A DNA stretch of 64,000 nt from Miltoncostaea sp963762825 (GTDB taxonomy: Bacteria > Actinomycetota > Thermoleophilia > Miltoncostaeales > Miltoncostaeaceae), in assembly GCA_963762825.1 (NCBI GenBank), contig CAVXLZ010000001.1, positions 186,001 to 250,000 of the forward strand, read 5' to 3'. The translations under genes and the position numbers were made by a program. Positions 19,064 to 27,079 of this stretch are shown here, piece by piece; position 1 is the first letter of the stretch, and every line of letters begins with the position of its first letter. The notes beneath the pieces were generated by a model. That model saw only the letters and a program-made list of their open reading frames with translations, did not search any database and was not told the origin of the DNA.

Positions 19064-19813
19064 GTGGGCCTGATGGGGCGCTTCACGACGATCGTCAAGG
19101 CCAAGGCGAGCAAGGCGCTCGATCGCGCCGAAGATCCGCGCGAGACGCTCGACTACTCGTACGAGAAGCAGTTGGAGCTCGTGCAGAAGGTGCGCCGCGG
19201 GGTCGCGGAGGTCGCGACCAGCAAGAAGCGCATCGAGCTCCAGTCCGCGAAGCTCGAGCAGAGCGTCGAGAAGCTCGACGGGCAGGCGCGCGCCGCGCTG
19301 CAGCAGAACCGCGAGGACCTCGCTCGCGTGGCGCTGGAGCGCAAGAAGGGCGTGCAGGTGCAGCTCCAGGATCTCGACGCCCAGCGGGCCCAGCTCCAGG
19401 CCGAGCAGGACAAGCTCGTCCTCGCCGAGCAGAAGCTCACCGCCAAGGTCGAGGCCTTTCGCACGCGCAAGGAGACGATCAAGGCCCAGTACACCGCCGC
19501 CGAGGCGCAGACCAAGATCGGCGAGGCCTTCAGCGGAATCTCCGAGGACATGGCCGATGTGGGCATGGCGATGGACCGCGCCGAGAACAAGGTCCAGACC
19601 ATGCAGGCTCGCGCCGGGGCCATCGACGAGCTGCTCGAGTCGGGCGCCCTCGACGACCTGAGCGGCACCCGGGGCGACGACATCGATCGGGAGCTCGCCC
19701 AGCTCTCGGCGACGAGCGGTGTCGATTCGGAGCTCGCCCGCATGAAGGCCGAGCTCGGCACCGGTTCCGAGCCCGCAGCCGAGCAGATCGAGGGCGGCGA
19801 AGCGACCGCCTGA
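19064..19813 (+). CDS. pspA: PspA/IM30 family envelope-stress protein
   Basis: Peripheral membrane protein of the ESCRT-III-like PspA family that protects the cytoplasmic membrane. The 249 residues are almost wholly coiled coil (about 25-225) with the family start MGLMGRFTTIVKAKASKAL and the EDPRETLDYSYEKQ hairpin. The GTG is preceded by GAGGAG. The C-terminal tail is acidic. It faces, tail to tail with 15 bases between, the LuxR/PspC-kinase operon, and htpX-pspAB lie 5 kb away, so the envelope-stress genes cluster here. Confidence 0.92.
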   Translation: MGLMGRFTTIVKAKASKALDRAEDPRETLDYSYEKQLELVQKVRRGVAEVATSKKRIELQSAKLEQSVEKLDGQARAALQQNREDLARVALERKKGVQVQLQDLDAQRAQLQAEQDKLVLAEQKLTAKVEAFRTRKETIKAQYTAAEAQTKIGEAFSGISEDMADVGMAMDRAENKVQTMQARAGAIDELLESGALDDLSGTRGDDIDRELAQLSATSGVDSELARMKAELGTGSEPAAEQIEGGEATA

Positions 19814-19828
19814 TCCGGCCTCCGGCGG

Positions 19829-20473
19829 TCAGACCATCCGGCGCAGAGCCGCCCAGCGGGTGAGCTCGCGGCGGTTCGACAGCTGGAGCTTCCGCAGCAC
19901 GTTCGACACATGGGTCTCCACGGTCTTCACCGACAGGTGGAGCTTTGCGGCCACCTCCTTGTACGTGTAGCCCCGGGCGATCAGCAGCAGCACGTCTCCC
20001 TCGCGCGGCGTGAGCTGGTCGAGCTCCGGATCCGCCGCCGGGGCATCGGCGCCCGCGAACGCGTCGAGCACGAATCCTGCGAGCCACGGGGAGAAGACCG
20101 CATCCCCCTCCGCGATCCGATGAACGGCGCCGATCAGCTCGGCCGGCCGGATCGTCTTCGTGACGTAGCCCCTCGCGCCCGCTCGGATCACCGCCAGCAC
20201 GTCCTCGGGGGCGTCCGAGACCGACAGCGCCAGGAACCGCACGGCGGGGCGCTCGGCGTGCACGGGGCCGATGACCGCCTGGCCGCCCCCGTCGGGCAGA
20301 TGGACGTCGAGCAGCACGACGTCCGGGTCGAGCCCGCGGATCAGCGGGATCGCCTCCTCGACGGTGCCGGCCTCGCCGACCACCTCCACGGAGTCGTCGA
20401 ACTCGGCCCGGAGGCCGGCGCGGAAGATCTCGTGGTCGTCGACGATCACGACCCTGCGGATGGAGACGGTCAC
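19829..20473 (-). CDS. NarL/LuxR-type response regulator
   Basis: A 214-residue two-component regulator. The receiver domain has acidic residues in VVIVDDHEIFRAGL, phospho-acceptor Asp56 in VVLLDVHLPD, and Lys in YVTKTIRPAEL. The C-terminal LuxR helix-turn-helix is LTPREGDVLLLIARGYTYKE and KTVETHVSNVLRKL. The GTG start overlaps the kinase stop by four bases, so kinase and regulator form a cognate pair. Likely targets are pspA and its own operon, by analogy with PspC-linked systems. Confidence 0.92.
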   Translation of the reverse strand: MTVSIRRVVIVDDHEIFRAGLRAEFDDSVEVVGEAGTVEEAIPLIRGLDPDVVLLDVHLPDGGGQAVIGPVHAERPAVRFLALSVSDAPEDVLAVIRAGARGYVTKTIRPAELIGAVHRIAEGDAVFSPWLAGFVLDAFAGADAPAADPELDQLTPREGDVLLLIARGYTYKEVAAKLHLSVKTVETHVSNVLRKLQLSNRRELTRWAALRRMV

Positions 20474-21585
20474 GCCCGTGAGTCTCGTGGAACGAGGAGC
20501 TCGATGTCGGTGCCGCCACCGGGGGCCGTCTCGATCGACGCGCTACCGCCCACCCGGGCCAGCCGCGCGTGGATCGAGTCGCGCAGCCCGCGGCGGTCGG
20601 GTGGCACCGCCGTGGGATCGAAGCCGGCGCCACGGTCGTCGACGAAGACGCTCACCTTCTGGGGCGCTACCCGGACGAGGACGTTGATCCGGTCGACTCC
20701 GGCGTGTTTCGCCGCGTTCGTGATGGCCTCCCGCGCCGCGTCGACGAGGGCATCGAGCACCGGATCCAGAGGGAGGTCGGCGGGTTGGACCAGACCGACG
20801 CCCACTCCGTAGGCGTCCTCGATCTCACCGACGGCCGAGCGGAGCGCTGCCCCCAGGGTGGTGGGCGCGCCCGGGCCCTCGCCACCGTAGAGCCAGGCTC
20901 GCAGCTCCCGGTCCTGACGGCGCGCCAGGCTCTGCGCCCTCTCGCCATCCGGCGCGCGCTGGATGAGCGCGAGCGTCTGGAGCACCGAGTCGTGGAGTCG
21001 TCCGGCGACCCGCTCACGCTCCTCGATCCTGATCCGCTGGCGACGCTCCGCATCGGCTTCGGCGCGAACCCTCCTCAGGCGCGGGGCCACGAGGAGCCCG
21101 ATGCCGGCCGCCACGGCGCCCGCCGACAAGGCCGCCGCCAGGACCGGCCCGATTCCCCCCGACTGGACGATCCCCAGGGCCAGGCCCGTGGTGACGAGCA
21201 GGACTCCCGCAATCGTCCGCGCGCCGGCCTGCAGGAGTTCCTGTTCGAGCCCCAGGCGAACCTCTCCGCCGGCGCGGCGCCAGATCAGGGCCGCCCCCGC
21301 CCCGGCCAGGGTCATGGGGCCGAGGACGCTAGCGGGGAGCAGGAGATGCGCACGGTGCAGGAAGGATGCCAAGCCCGCCACGATGAGGACGGCGCCGATC
21401 GCCATCGGCGCGCGCCGCCGGCGACTCGGAGGCGTTCCGACCCCGATCGGCATGCCGGCGGCTGCAACGATGTACAGGGGTACCCCGAGCCCGCCCATGG
21501 CGACGGCGACGAGGAATGCGATTCGCACCACGGCGACGTCGATTCCCAGGGAGGCTGCGATCCCCCCCGAGACTCCGGCGATCAC
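20470..21585 (-). CDS. Sensor histidine kinase with N-terminal PspC domain
   Basis: Membrane histidine kinase. An N-terminal PspC domain (VIAGVSGGIAASLGIDVAVV) is followed by further hydrophobic segments to about residue 170, then a HisKA_3 dimerisation region with the phospho-acceptor His in GRLHDSVLQTLALIQ, and a HATPase domain with N box REAITNAAKHAG and G box DRGAGFDP. Reading upstream keeps PspC-like sequence (SPHEQ) but offers no ATG or GTG, so the start given here may be a few residues late. It is second of three genes with a PspC protein and a LuxR regulator. Confidence 0.88.
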   Translation of the reverse strand: MIAGVSGGIAASLGIDVAVVRIAFLVAVAMGGLGVPLYIVAAAGMPIGVGTPPSRRRRAPMAIGAVLIVAGLASFLHRAHLLLPASVLGPMTLAGAGAALIWRRAGGEVRLGLEQELLQAGARTIAGVLLVTTGLALGIVQSGGIGPVLAAALSAGAVAAGIGLLVAPRLRRVRAEADAERRQRIRIEERERVAGRLHDSVLQTLALIQRAPDGERAQSLARRQDRELRAWLYGGEGPGAPTTLGAALRSAVGEIEDAYGVGVGLVQPADLPLDPVLDALVDAAREAITNAAKHAGVDRINVLVRVAPQKVSVFVDDRGAGFDPTAVPPDRRGLRDSIHARLARVGGSASIETAPGGGTDIELLVPRDSRA

Positions 21586-21628
21586 CTGCTCGTGGGGTGA
21601 GCGCTCAAGCCGCCTGACGGCGCTGCTT

Positions 21629-22822
21629 CTATCGGCGATCTGCGATCTCCACCCGGAGGTCTCCGATGTCCACGTCGGTGTCTAGGCGCAGCGTCCTCTC
21701 CGGCGACGGCCCGGCGAGCTCGTTGACCGCATCGACTCCCGAGGGGACCTGGGGTCCGGACGCGACGACCGCCACCCCCTCCGGGACCCGCACGACCAGC
21801 TCGCCGATGCCGAGCCGCGCGTGCACCGTCGAGACGTCGGCGACGAGCGCGCCGCGCGATACCTCGATCGTGAGCGACCCGATCCCCAGCTGGTGGTCGC
21901 GGCGCAGGTCGTCCGGCGTCGTCACGCTGTGGATCCGGTCGCCGACGCCGCGATCGAGATCGTCTCCGACCGCTGCCATCCCGGCCGCACCGAGAGCGAG
22001 GAGACCGGCGAGGGCGATCAGAACGAAGGCGCCGCGGCGCCGGGCGAGGACGATCGCGGCCGCGGTCATCGCGAGCGCCCCGATCCCCAGGCCGATTGCG
22101 ATGCCGGCGGCGGACGGGGTGAACGCGCTGAACGCACCGAGGATGAGCGCGAGCATGGATCCCCCGAGCACGGCCGCCAATCCGTAGAGCGCGACCGATG
22201 GCTCGCGGGGGCCGCGAGCGGGCGCCGGCGGGGGCGCGGGGAGGGGCATCGTGGGCCCGGTCCCGCCGCCGCCCGCCATCCCCGGCGCCGGCGGGACCGG
22301 GCCGGGGTAGGGCGACTCCACGGTGGGGCGGACCGTCGCCGCCGGACCCTCGGTGGTGGCCGTCGCGCCCGCCGCGGTGGCTCCCTCGCCCTCCGGCGAC
22401 GCGCCGGCGCGCTGGTGGTGGACGACGACGAGCACGATGGCGATCGCCAGGAGCACCAGTCCGCCGCGCCCGCCGAGCTGCGACGATCCGACCCCGGCGG
22501 CGAGCGCGATCAACGCGACGCCGATCAGCATCACGCCGACGATCGTCTCGCGGCGGTCCTCCGGTTCGCCGCCCAGCAGTGCGCGACCATCGTCGCGCGG
22601 CATGGCCACCGCAAGTGCCGCGTAGGCGATCAGCGCCAGCGGGGTCACCGCCACGCCGACCACGAGGGTCGCCAGTCGTACGGCGAGCACGGGGACCCCG
22701 AGCGTCCCCGCCAGGCCCGAGCAGACTCCGGCGACGATCTTGTCGTCGCGTGAGCGCCGCAGCGGCGGGTGGGGCGCCGCCATCCCCGGCGCGGGTGGGA
22801 GCGAGGTGGATTCGGTGGGCAC
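21629..22822 (-). CDS. PspC-domain membrane protein with LiaF-like C-terminus
   Basis: A 397-residue membrane protein. An N-terminal PspC domain (DDKIVAGVCSGLAGTLGVPV) is followed by hydrophobic helices, a Pro/Gly-rich linker (about residues 150-200), a second helix cluster, and a C-terminal beta-strand domain with the repeats LGIGSLTIEVS and LGIGELVVRVPEGVAV, as in LiaF-type cell-wall-active-antibiotic response proteins. The GTG is chosen for the AAAGGA six bases upstream. First gene of an operon with the PspC-kinase and LuxR regulator; LiaF proteins usually restrain the cognate kinase, so a LiaFSR-like circuit is inferred. Confidence 0.85.
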   Translation of the reverse strand: MPTESTSLPPAPGMAAPHPPLRRSRDDKIVAGVCSGLAGTLGVPVLAVRLATLVVGVAVTPLALIAYAALAVAMPRDDGRALLGGEPEDRRETIVGVMLIGVALIALAAGVGSSQLGGRGGLVLLAIAIVLVVVHHQRAGASPEGEGATAAGATATTEGPAATVRPTVESPYPGPVPPAPGMAGGGGTGPTMPLPAPPPAPARGPREPSVALYGLAAVLGGSMLALILGAFSAFTPSAAGIAIGLGIGALAMTAAAIVLARRRGAFVLIALAGLLALGAAGMAAVGDDLDRGVGDRIHSVTTPDDLRRDHQLGIGSLTIEVSRGALVADVSTVHARLGIGELVVRVPEGVAVVASGPQVPSGVDAVNELAGPSPERTLRLDTDVDIGDLRVEIADRR

Positions 22823-22848
22823 GTGGCGTCCTTTCGCGGAGCTTGGCA

Positions 22849-22867
22849 CAGTCTCACCCCGAGACTG
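22849..22867 (-). promoter_or_regulatory. Inverted repeat upstream of PspC-kinase-LuxR operon
   Basis: Perfect 7-base arms CAGTCTC and GAGACTG with a 5-base spacer, 27 bases before the PspC gene start. The size suits a LuxR-type regulator dimer. The same arms are not seen before pspA. Confidence 0.45.
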
Positions 22868-22933
22868 GACGCTCCATGAGCCCCCGTCGATCGGGCGAAT
22901 CCCCTGAACGGACCCCCAGACCGACCCCCGATC

Positions 22934-23353
22934 TCAGCCCGTGGCGCGCATCCGGTTGTTCCGCGCCTGGTGCTCGACCTCGGCGAGGCCCAGCGCCTCC
23001 ATCACCGGTGGCACGTAGTTGGCGAAGCGGCCGCGCAAGCCCTTCTTCAGGCCGTAGTAGCCGCCGACCGGATTGTCGTCCGCCCGGGCCCACGCCTCGA
23101 TCGAGCCGTCCTTCACCGGTTTGCCCTCGTCGGCGCTCCCCAGCGGCATCCAGTCGCCATGCTCGATGAGCATCGCGTGCAGATCGTCGATGCAGCTGAG
23201 CCGGTAGCGCACCTCGGTCTTTGCGGCGAACACGACGAGCGCCGGGGGATCTGCGTCCTCGTCGCGGTGCGCCAGCAACTCGGAGCCACCGCTGGGCGTC
23301 CGGAGCACCCACGGGTCATCGGCAGTCCCGCTGCCCTTCACCTGATCCGTCAC
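22934..23353 (-). CDS. Conserved hypothetical protein, possibly DUF6855-like
   Basis: A 139-residue cytosolic protein ending an ArsR-led operon. Distinctive segments are DDPWVLRTPSGGSELLAHRD, DDLHAMLIEHGDWMPLG and NPVGGYYGLKKGLRGRFANY. Proteins with this pattern are common beside SRPBCC and ArsR genes in actinobacteria, and I believe they carry the name DUF6855, but this is from memory. Function unknown. Its start overlaps the SRPBCC gene by four bases. Confidence 0.8.
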   Translation of the reverse strand: MTDQVKGSGTADDPWVLRTPSGGSELLAHRDEDADPPALVVFAAKTEVRYRLSCIDDLHAMLIEHGDWMPLGSADEGKPVKDGSIEAWARADDNPVGGYYGLKKGLRGRFANYVPPVMEALGLAEVEHQARNNRMRATG

Positions 23354-23808
23354 GATCCCTCCCTCGTCTTGGTTGCGCGACAGGCTTCGACGAAATGCGG
23401 CAGGACACGCGACCAGGCGAGCTGGTTGCGGCCCCGCAGATCCGGTTGGGTCGGAGTGAGGCGCTCCCAGCCGGCATGCGTGATGGTGACGACGGTGCCC
23501 TCATCCTCCGAGGCGAAGGAGACCTCCACCTCGGTGGCGGCGTGGCGCGCGCCGTAGATGTGCCAGATGTATACGAGCCGGCGGGGCGGTTCCCACACGA
23601 GGATCTCGCCCCAGTCGTGCTCCTCACCGGTTGTGGTCCGCTCCAGGATGCGTCCTCCGACCCATGGCTCGATGACGACTCTGAAGCCCGGATCCTTCGA
23701 GATCGAATGCGCTCGCGGCCACCATGTTCCGGCTCGCTCGGTCCAGATCGTGAAGGCGTGCTCGGGCGGGCACTCGACGCGGACGCGGATCTGGATCGGC
23801 TCGGTCAC
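23350..23808 (-). CDS. SRPBCC/AHSA1-like protein
   Basis: A 152-residue START-like fold protein of the activator-of-Hsp90 (AHSA1) group. It has the usual IRVRVECPPEHAFTIWTER start, a GGRILERTTTGEEHDWGEIL strand pair, and the WERLTP and C-terminal helix that close the ligand cavity. These proteins are typically encoded with an ArsR repressor and bind a small hydrophobic ligand; the ligand is unknown. It overlaps both neighbours by four bases. Confidence 0.87.
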   Translation of the reverse strand: MTEPIQIRVRVECPPEHAFTIWTERAGTWWPRAHSISKDPGFRVVIEPWVGGRILERTTTGEEHDWGEILVWEPPRRLVYIWHIYGARHAATEVEVSFASEDEGTVVTITHAGWERLTPTQPDLRGRNQLAWSRVLPHFVEACRATKTREGS

Positions 23809-24140
23809 CGAGCCCGGGGCTTCGTCTGCGCGATGTTCTCTGCGGCCATGCGGAACCGCGCGCCCGCGTCGCCCCAGAGTGCCTCGAGGTAGGACCGGAC
23901 GGCATCGGCGCCGGCACCGTCCAGTCGGTAGACCCGACGCGTGCCCTGGGCTCGGTTCGAGACGAGGCCCGCATCCTTGAGGATGCGGAGATGGCGCGAG
24001 ACCGCGGGGCGGCTCACAGGCAGGTCGTCGGCCAGTTCCTTGACCGAGCGATCACCTCCGCCGAGGAGCTCCACGATCGCGCGCCGCGTCGGGTCGCCGA
24101 GCGCGTCGAGGGCGTTGCGCGAGAGGTGCGGGCCGCTCAC
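23805..24140 (-). CDS. ArsR-family winged-helix repressor
   Basis: A 111-residue regulator: NALDALGDPTRRAIVELLGG, then the recognition helix region LADDLPVSRPAVSRHLRILK and the wing GTRRVYRLD. It lacks the Cys pairs of metal-sensing ArsR proteins, so it is of the ligand- or partner-controlled type usual before SRPBCC genes. GTG is chosen because a longer reading from TTG would translate the palindromic operator. A GGAGG lies too close to serve as ribosome-binding site, so a leaderless start is plausible. First of three overlapping genes. Confidence 0.88.
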   Translation of the reverse strand: MSGPHLSRNALDALGDPTRRAIVELLGGGDRSVKELADDLPVSRPAVSRHLRILKDAGLVSNRAQGTRRVYRLDGAGADAVRSYLEALWGDAGARFRMAAENIAQTKPRAR

Positions 24141-24147
24141 CCCTCCA

Positions 24148-24166
24148 ACCGTAACACCATGGTTAC
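24148..24166 (-). promoter_or_regulatory. ArsR promoter and palindromic operator
   Basis: The near-perfect palindrome GTAACACCATGGTTAC (24151-24166) overlaps a TACGGT -10 box (complement of 24148-24153) that ends seven bases before the GTG. A repressor bound here would block its own promoter. Confidence 0.6.
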
Positions 24167-24176
24167 CGTCGGGCAA

Positions 24177-24752
24177 TCAGCCGGCGGAGACCGGATCCCC
24201 CCAGACCGGGTACCAACGCTCGAGCTCGGGCTCGAGGGCGATCTCCGACGCGAGCACCGCCTGTGCACGCTGCTCGAGAATGGTGTCCCGGCGCTGCCCC
24301 GCCCGCGGTGCGAAGGGATAGAAGCTGCCGCGCTTGTATCCGTAGACGAGGTCGAGGGGGCCGGTCTCCCCGTCGAAGCCGAACACCGCGCACAGGAGCT
24401 GCTCTGAGTAGCCGCGCTCCTCGAGCGACTGGCTCACGACGTGGGTGGTGGTGGCGAGATCCTCGATGTCGGGGTCCGCGATCACGACCCACGAGAAGCC
24501 GTATTCATCCTCGTGGCGCCCGATCGTGGTGCCAGACTCGGAGCTCGTGGCCTGCAACAGCTCCTCGATCTCCCGGACGAGCTGCGCGAAGACCGCCGCC
24601 TCGATCGAGCGGAAGCAGACGCCGGCGCGTCCGGTGGTGCGCAGGCCCACGCGGGTCTCGAGCGTGATGGCGGCCGAGGCGATCCCGAAGATCCGATCGA
24701 GATCGGCTCGGGCCGGCTTCCGCTGGCCCCGCAGCACGTCGAAGAGGCCCAC
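24177..24752 (-). CDS. pspAB: PspA-associated protein PspAB
   Basis: A 191-residue protein that matches the actinobacterial family named PspAB, found with PspA and HtpX. Typical segments are MGLFDVLRGQRKPARADLDR, RAGVCFRSIEAAVFAQLVRE, YGFSWVVIADPD, and the C-terminal YGYKRGSFYPFAP with RRDTILEQR and WYPVWG. Function is undefined; membrane-stress roles are inferred from context. It begins ten bases after the htpX stop, with a GTG start. pspA itself lies 4.4 kb away on the other strand, and no PspAA gene was seen. Confidence 0.85.
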   Translation of the reverse strand: MGLFDVLRGQRKPARADLDRIFGIASAAITLETRVGLRTTGRAGVCFRSIEAAVFAQLVREIEELLQATSSESGTTIGRHEDEYGFSWVVIADPDIEDLATTTHVVSQSLEERGYSEQLLCAVFGFDGETGPLDLVYGYKRGSFYPFAPRAGQRRDTILEQRAQAVLASEIALEPELERWYPVWGDPVSAG

Positions 24753-24762
24753 GCGGACTCGT

Positions 24763-25689
24763 CTAGAGCTCGGCCGAAGGCGAGGCGTCGAGGGCGGCCT
24801 GCATCGCCATCAGGCGCTCGATCCTCTTCTCGGTCGGAGGGTGGGTCGAGATCAGGCTCGAGAGCGAGAAGCCCTTCGCGACCGCGGGGATGATGAAGAA
24901 GGCGTTCATGCCCTCGGCGGCCCGCAGGTCCTTCGTCGGGACGCGACCCATGTCGCCGCTGATGTGGATGAGCGCCGACGCCAGCTGGGCCGGCGCGCCC
25001 GTCATCATCGCCGCGCCCCTGTCGGCGGCGAACTCGCGGTAGCGCGACAGGGCGCGCAGCAGGAGGAAGGACAGGACGTAGACCACCACCGACACGAGGA
25101 TCACGACCACGAACACGGCGGCGCCGTTGTCGCGCCCCCGGCCGCGTCCGCCGCCCATCATTCCGCTGTAGACGCCCATGCGCACCAGCAGGCCGGCCAC
25201 GGTCGCGAGGAATCCCGCGACCGTCATGACGATGACGTCCTTGTTGGCGATGTGGGAGAGCTCGTGGGCGATGACCCCCTCCAGCTCCCGCGGCTCGAGG
25301 CGCTGAATGATGCCGGTGGTCACGCAGACCGTCGCCGTCTTGCGACTGTGCCCGGCTGCGAAGGCGTTCGGCATCTCGGAGTCGGCGATGGCCACTCGGG
25401 GCTTCGGAAGGTCGGCGAGCTGACAGAGGCGTTCGATCATGCCATGGAGCTCCGGGGCCTCGTGAGGCTCGGTGACCTTCGCCCGCATCGAGGCCAGGGC
25501 GATCTTGTCACCGAAGAGCAGCTGCACCAGGGCGAACCCGGCGGCGATCACCAGCACCACGACCGCCCCGACGCCGGCCGCGATCAAAGCGCTGATGAAG
25601 ATGACGTAGATCAGGCCCAGCCCGAGCATCGTCAATGTCATCCGCGCCGTCAGCCCGCTGTCGCGTCCGTACCATCCTCGCGCCGCCAC
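24763..25689 (-). CDS. htpX: Membrane zinc metalloprotease HtpX
   Basis: M48-family membrane protease that degrades damaged membrane proteins. The 308-residue product has two N-terminal helices (about residues 18-60), the zinc motif HELSH near residue 142 with downstream IANKD, two more hydrophobic segments around a Gly/Arg-rich loop, and the third zinc-ligand region YREFAADRGAA. It ends with STHPPTEKRIERL. The GTG is preceded by GAGGAG. It forms a bicistron with pspAB, as in other actinobacterial Psp systems. Confidence 0.93.
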   Translation of the reverse strand: MAARGWYGRDSGLTARMTLTMLGLGLIYVIFISALIAAGVGAVVVLVIAAGFALVQLLFGDKIALASMRAKVTEPHEAPELHGMIERLCQLADLPKPRVAIADSEMPNAFAAGHSRKTATVCVTTGIIQRLEPRELEGVIAHELSHIANKDVIVMTVAGFLATVAGLLVRMGVYSGMMGGGRGRGRDNGAAVFVVVILVSVVVYVLSFLLLRALSRYREFAADRGAAMMTGAPAQLASALIHISGDMGRVPTKDLRAAEGMNAFFIIPAVAKGFSLSSLISTHPPTEKRIERLMAMQAALDASPSAEL

Positions 25690-25718
25690 GGATCTCCTCC
25701 TCGTCGGCTCTCGATCCG

Positions 25719-25724
25719 ATGATA
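25719..25724 (-). promoter_or_regulatory. -10 box for htpX (TATCAT)
   Basis: Minus-strand GGCTATCAT, 29 bases before the htpX GTG and back to back with the TAGCCT box of the divergent gene, 17 bases away. Confidence 0.5.
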
Positions 25725-25741
25725 GCCCCGCCTCCGCGGCG

Positions 25742-25747
25742 TAGCCT
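25742..25747 (+). promoter_or_regulatory. -10 box of a probably leaderless gene (TAGCCT)
   Basis: TAGCCT ends eight bases before the GTG of the small membrane-linked gene, leaving no room for a ribosome-binding site. A leaderless transcript is likely. Confidence 0.45.
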
Positions 25748-25755
25748 TCGATCGC

Positions 25756-26151
25756 GTGCAGCGCTTCCCGATACGCCGCAGCCGTTGGGCGCTCCCCTTC
25801 CTGGTGCCCCTGTCGGCGGGACGGCCGTACGCCTCGGTGGGGGAGGGCCGGGTGGTGGTGCACATGGGCCTGCTCGGTCACGCCGACATCCCGATCGCCC
25901 AGATCGATCGCGTCGGAACGCTCACCTGGCCGTGGTGGGGAGGGGTCGGGGCACGCATCGCCCGCGGACTGGTGGCCTTCGTGGGGGCGCCGGGCACGCT
26001 CGTCGTGCTCGAACTCGCCGCGCCCCTGCGGGTGCGGGCCCCGCTCGGCTGGAGGGCCGCCTCCGTCGCCATCGGCGCGGAGGACGTGCAGGGCTTCATC
26101 GAGGCGGTCGCCGAGGCGCGCCGACCGCCGCCGTTCTCAGGAGCCCTCTGA
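25756..26151 (+). CDS. Conserved hypothetical protein, PH-like
   Basis: A 131-residue protein diverging from htpX. It starts MQRFPIRRSRWALPFLVPLS and has strands VGEGRVVVHMGLLGHADIPI, IDRVGTLTWPWWGGVGARI, VLELAAPLRVRAP and the end VAIGAEDVQGFIEAV. This pattern resembles small bacterial PH-like proteins of actinobacteria, in which a strand pair carries an IPxxxI segment. Function unknown. The GTG has no ribosome-binding site. Confidence 0.72.
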   Translation: MQRFPIRRSRWALPFLVPLSAGRPYASVGEGRVVVHMGLLGHADIPIAQIDRVGTLTWPWWGGVGARIARGLVAFVGAPGTLVVLELAAPLRVRAPLGWRAASVAIGAEDVQGFIEAVAEARRPPPFSGAL

Positions 26152-26505
26152 CTACTGCAGGGGCTGCAGCGCCACGATCTCGTTGCCGTCCGGGTCGAAG
26201 AACTGGAGCATCTTGGCGCCACCCATGTCCTCGATGGGGCCGCGTTGGACGTCGTTCTCGCTCAGGCGGCGGTCCACAGCGGAGATGTCGGCTGCGCGAA
26301 GGATGACCGTCGCCCCGCCCTGATGGGGACGGGTTGCGAGCTCGCCCGAGAGCGCGATGACCGTGTCGCCCGCGCGGAGCTCGGTCCAGTCGTTGCCCTC
26401 GCGCCGGATCACCTCGAGGCCGAGCACGCCGGAGTAGAACTCAACCGCCCGGTCCATGCTGCACACCTGGTAGAAGACGACGTCGACTCCATCGAAGATG
26501 CTCAT
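26152..26505 (-). CDS. VOC/glyoxalase-fold protein
   Basis: A 117-residue single-domain protein of the vicinal oxygen chelate superfamily: VVFYQVCSMDRAVEFYSGVL, GLEVIRREGNDWTEL, and the closing strand LQFFDPDGNEIVALQ with its Glu ligand. The usual first metal ligand position is not an obvious His or Glu, so catalytic activity is uncertain. Substrate unknown. It ends one base from the preceding gene and is convergent with it. Confidence 0.85.
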   Translation of the reverse strand: MSIFDGVDVVFYQVCSMDRAVEFYSGVLGLEVIRREGNDWTELRAGDTVIALSGELATRPHQGGATVILRAADISAVDRRLSENDVQRGPIEDMGGAKMLQFFDPDGNEIVALQPLQ

Positions 26506-26511
26506 GCGGTG

Positions 26512-26517
26512 AGCCTA
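26512..26517 (-). promoter_or_regulatory. -10 box of VOC gene (TAGGCT)
   Basis: Minus-strand TAGGCT ends six bases before the ATG with no ribosome-binding site between, suggesting leaderless transcription. Confidence 0.45.
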
Positions 26518-26590
26518 CAGACGGTCCCCGCCGCGCCTCGCACGATGCGGCTTGGCGGGGACTCGTCCGCTTTCGGGCCGGCTCCGGAGA

Positions 26591-26998
26591 TCACAGTGCG
26601 GCGACCCGCATGCGGGCACTCGCGCGCGTGCGCGCCAGGGAGCTCTCGCGCAGGGCCTCGCACACGGTGAGGGCCACCTTGTAGCCGGCATCCGACTCGG
26701 CTCCGGTGAGCAGCATCGTGCCGCCGGGGCGCCCGGAGAGGGTGCGCACCAGCCGGCGCGGGCGCTCGGAGATGATCATCATCGGGCGCTCGTCGGCGTG
26801 GAGGGCCTCGGCCATCTCGCGCCACTCCGACTCCTGCCCGCGAAGGTCGAGCATCACCACGTCGCCGCTGGCGGGCGGGGTGCGGTGCGGGCCCGCCTCT
26901 GCGGCCATGACCACGTAGCCCAGGCGGGTGAGGGTCTTCTCGAGGGCGCCGCGCGCGGCACCGTCGGGTCCAAGGACAAGGATCTGCATCGGCTGCAT
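26591..26998 (-). CDS. Orphan receiver-like protein
   Basis: A 135-residue protein resembling a single receiver domain: strand MQILVLGPDGAARGALEKTL, RLGYVVMAAEAG, then VVMLDLRGQESEW with an Asp where the phospho-acceptor would be, and MMIISERP. The paired acidic residues after strand 1 are missing (GPDG instead of DD), and no conserved Lys is clear, so phosphorylation is doubtful. No kinase or output domain is adjacent. It could be a divergent receiver or another Rossmann-like fold. Confidence 0.6.
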   Translation of the reverse strand: MQPMQILVLGPDGAARGALEKTLTRLGYVVMAAEAGPHRTPPASGDVVMLDLRGQESEWREMAEALHADERPMMIISERPRRLVRTLSGRPGGTMLLTGAESDAGYKVALTVCEALRESSLARTRASARMRVAAL

Positions 26999-27079
26999 CT
27001 GTCGTTTCCCATCTCGCGAAAGGTTCTGCGCAGGCGGCCCATGGGGGCCGTGCGCGGGACGCGATATCCCCGGATCCGC

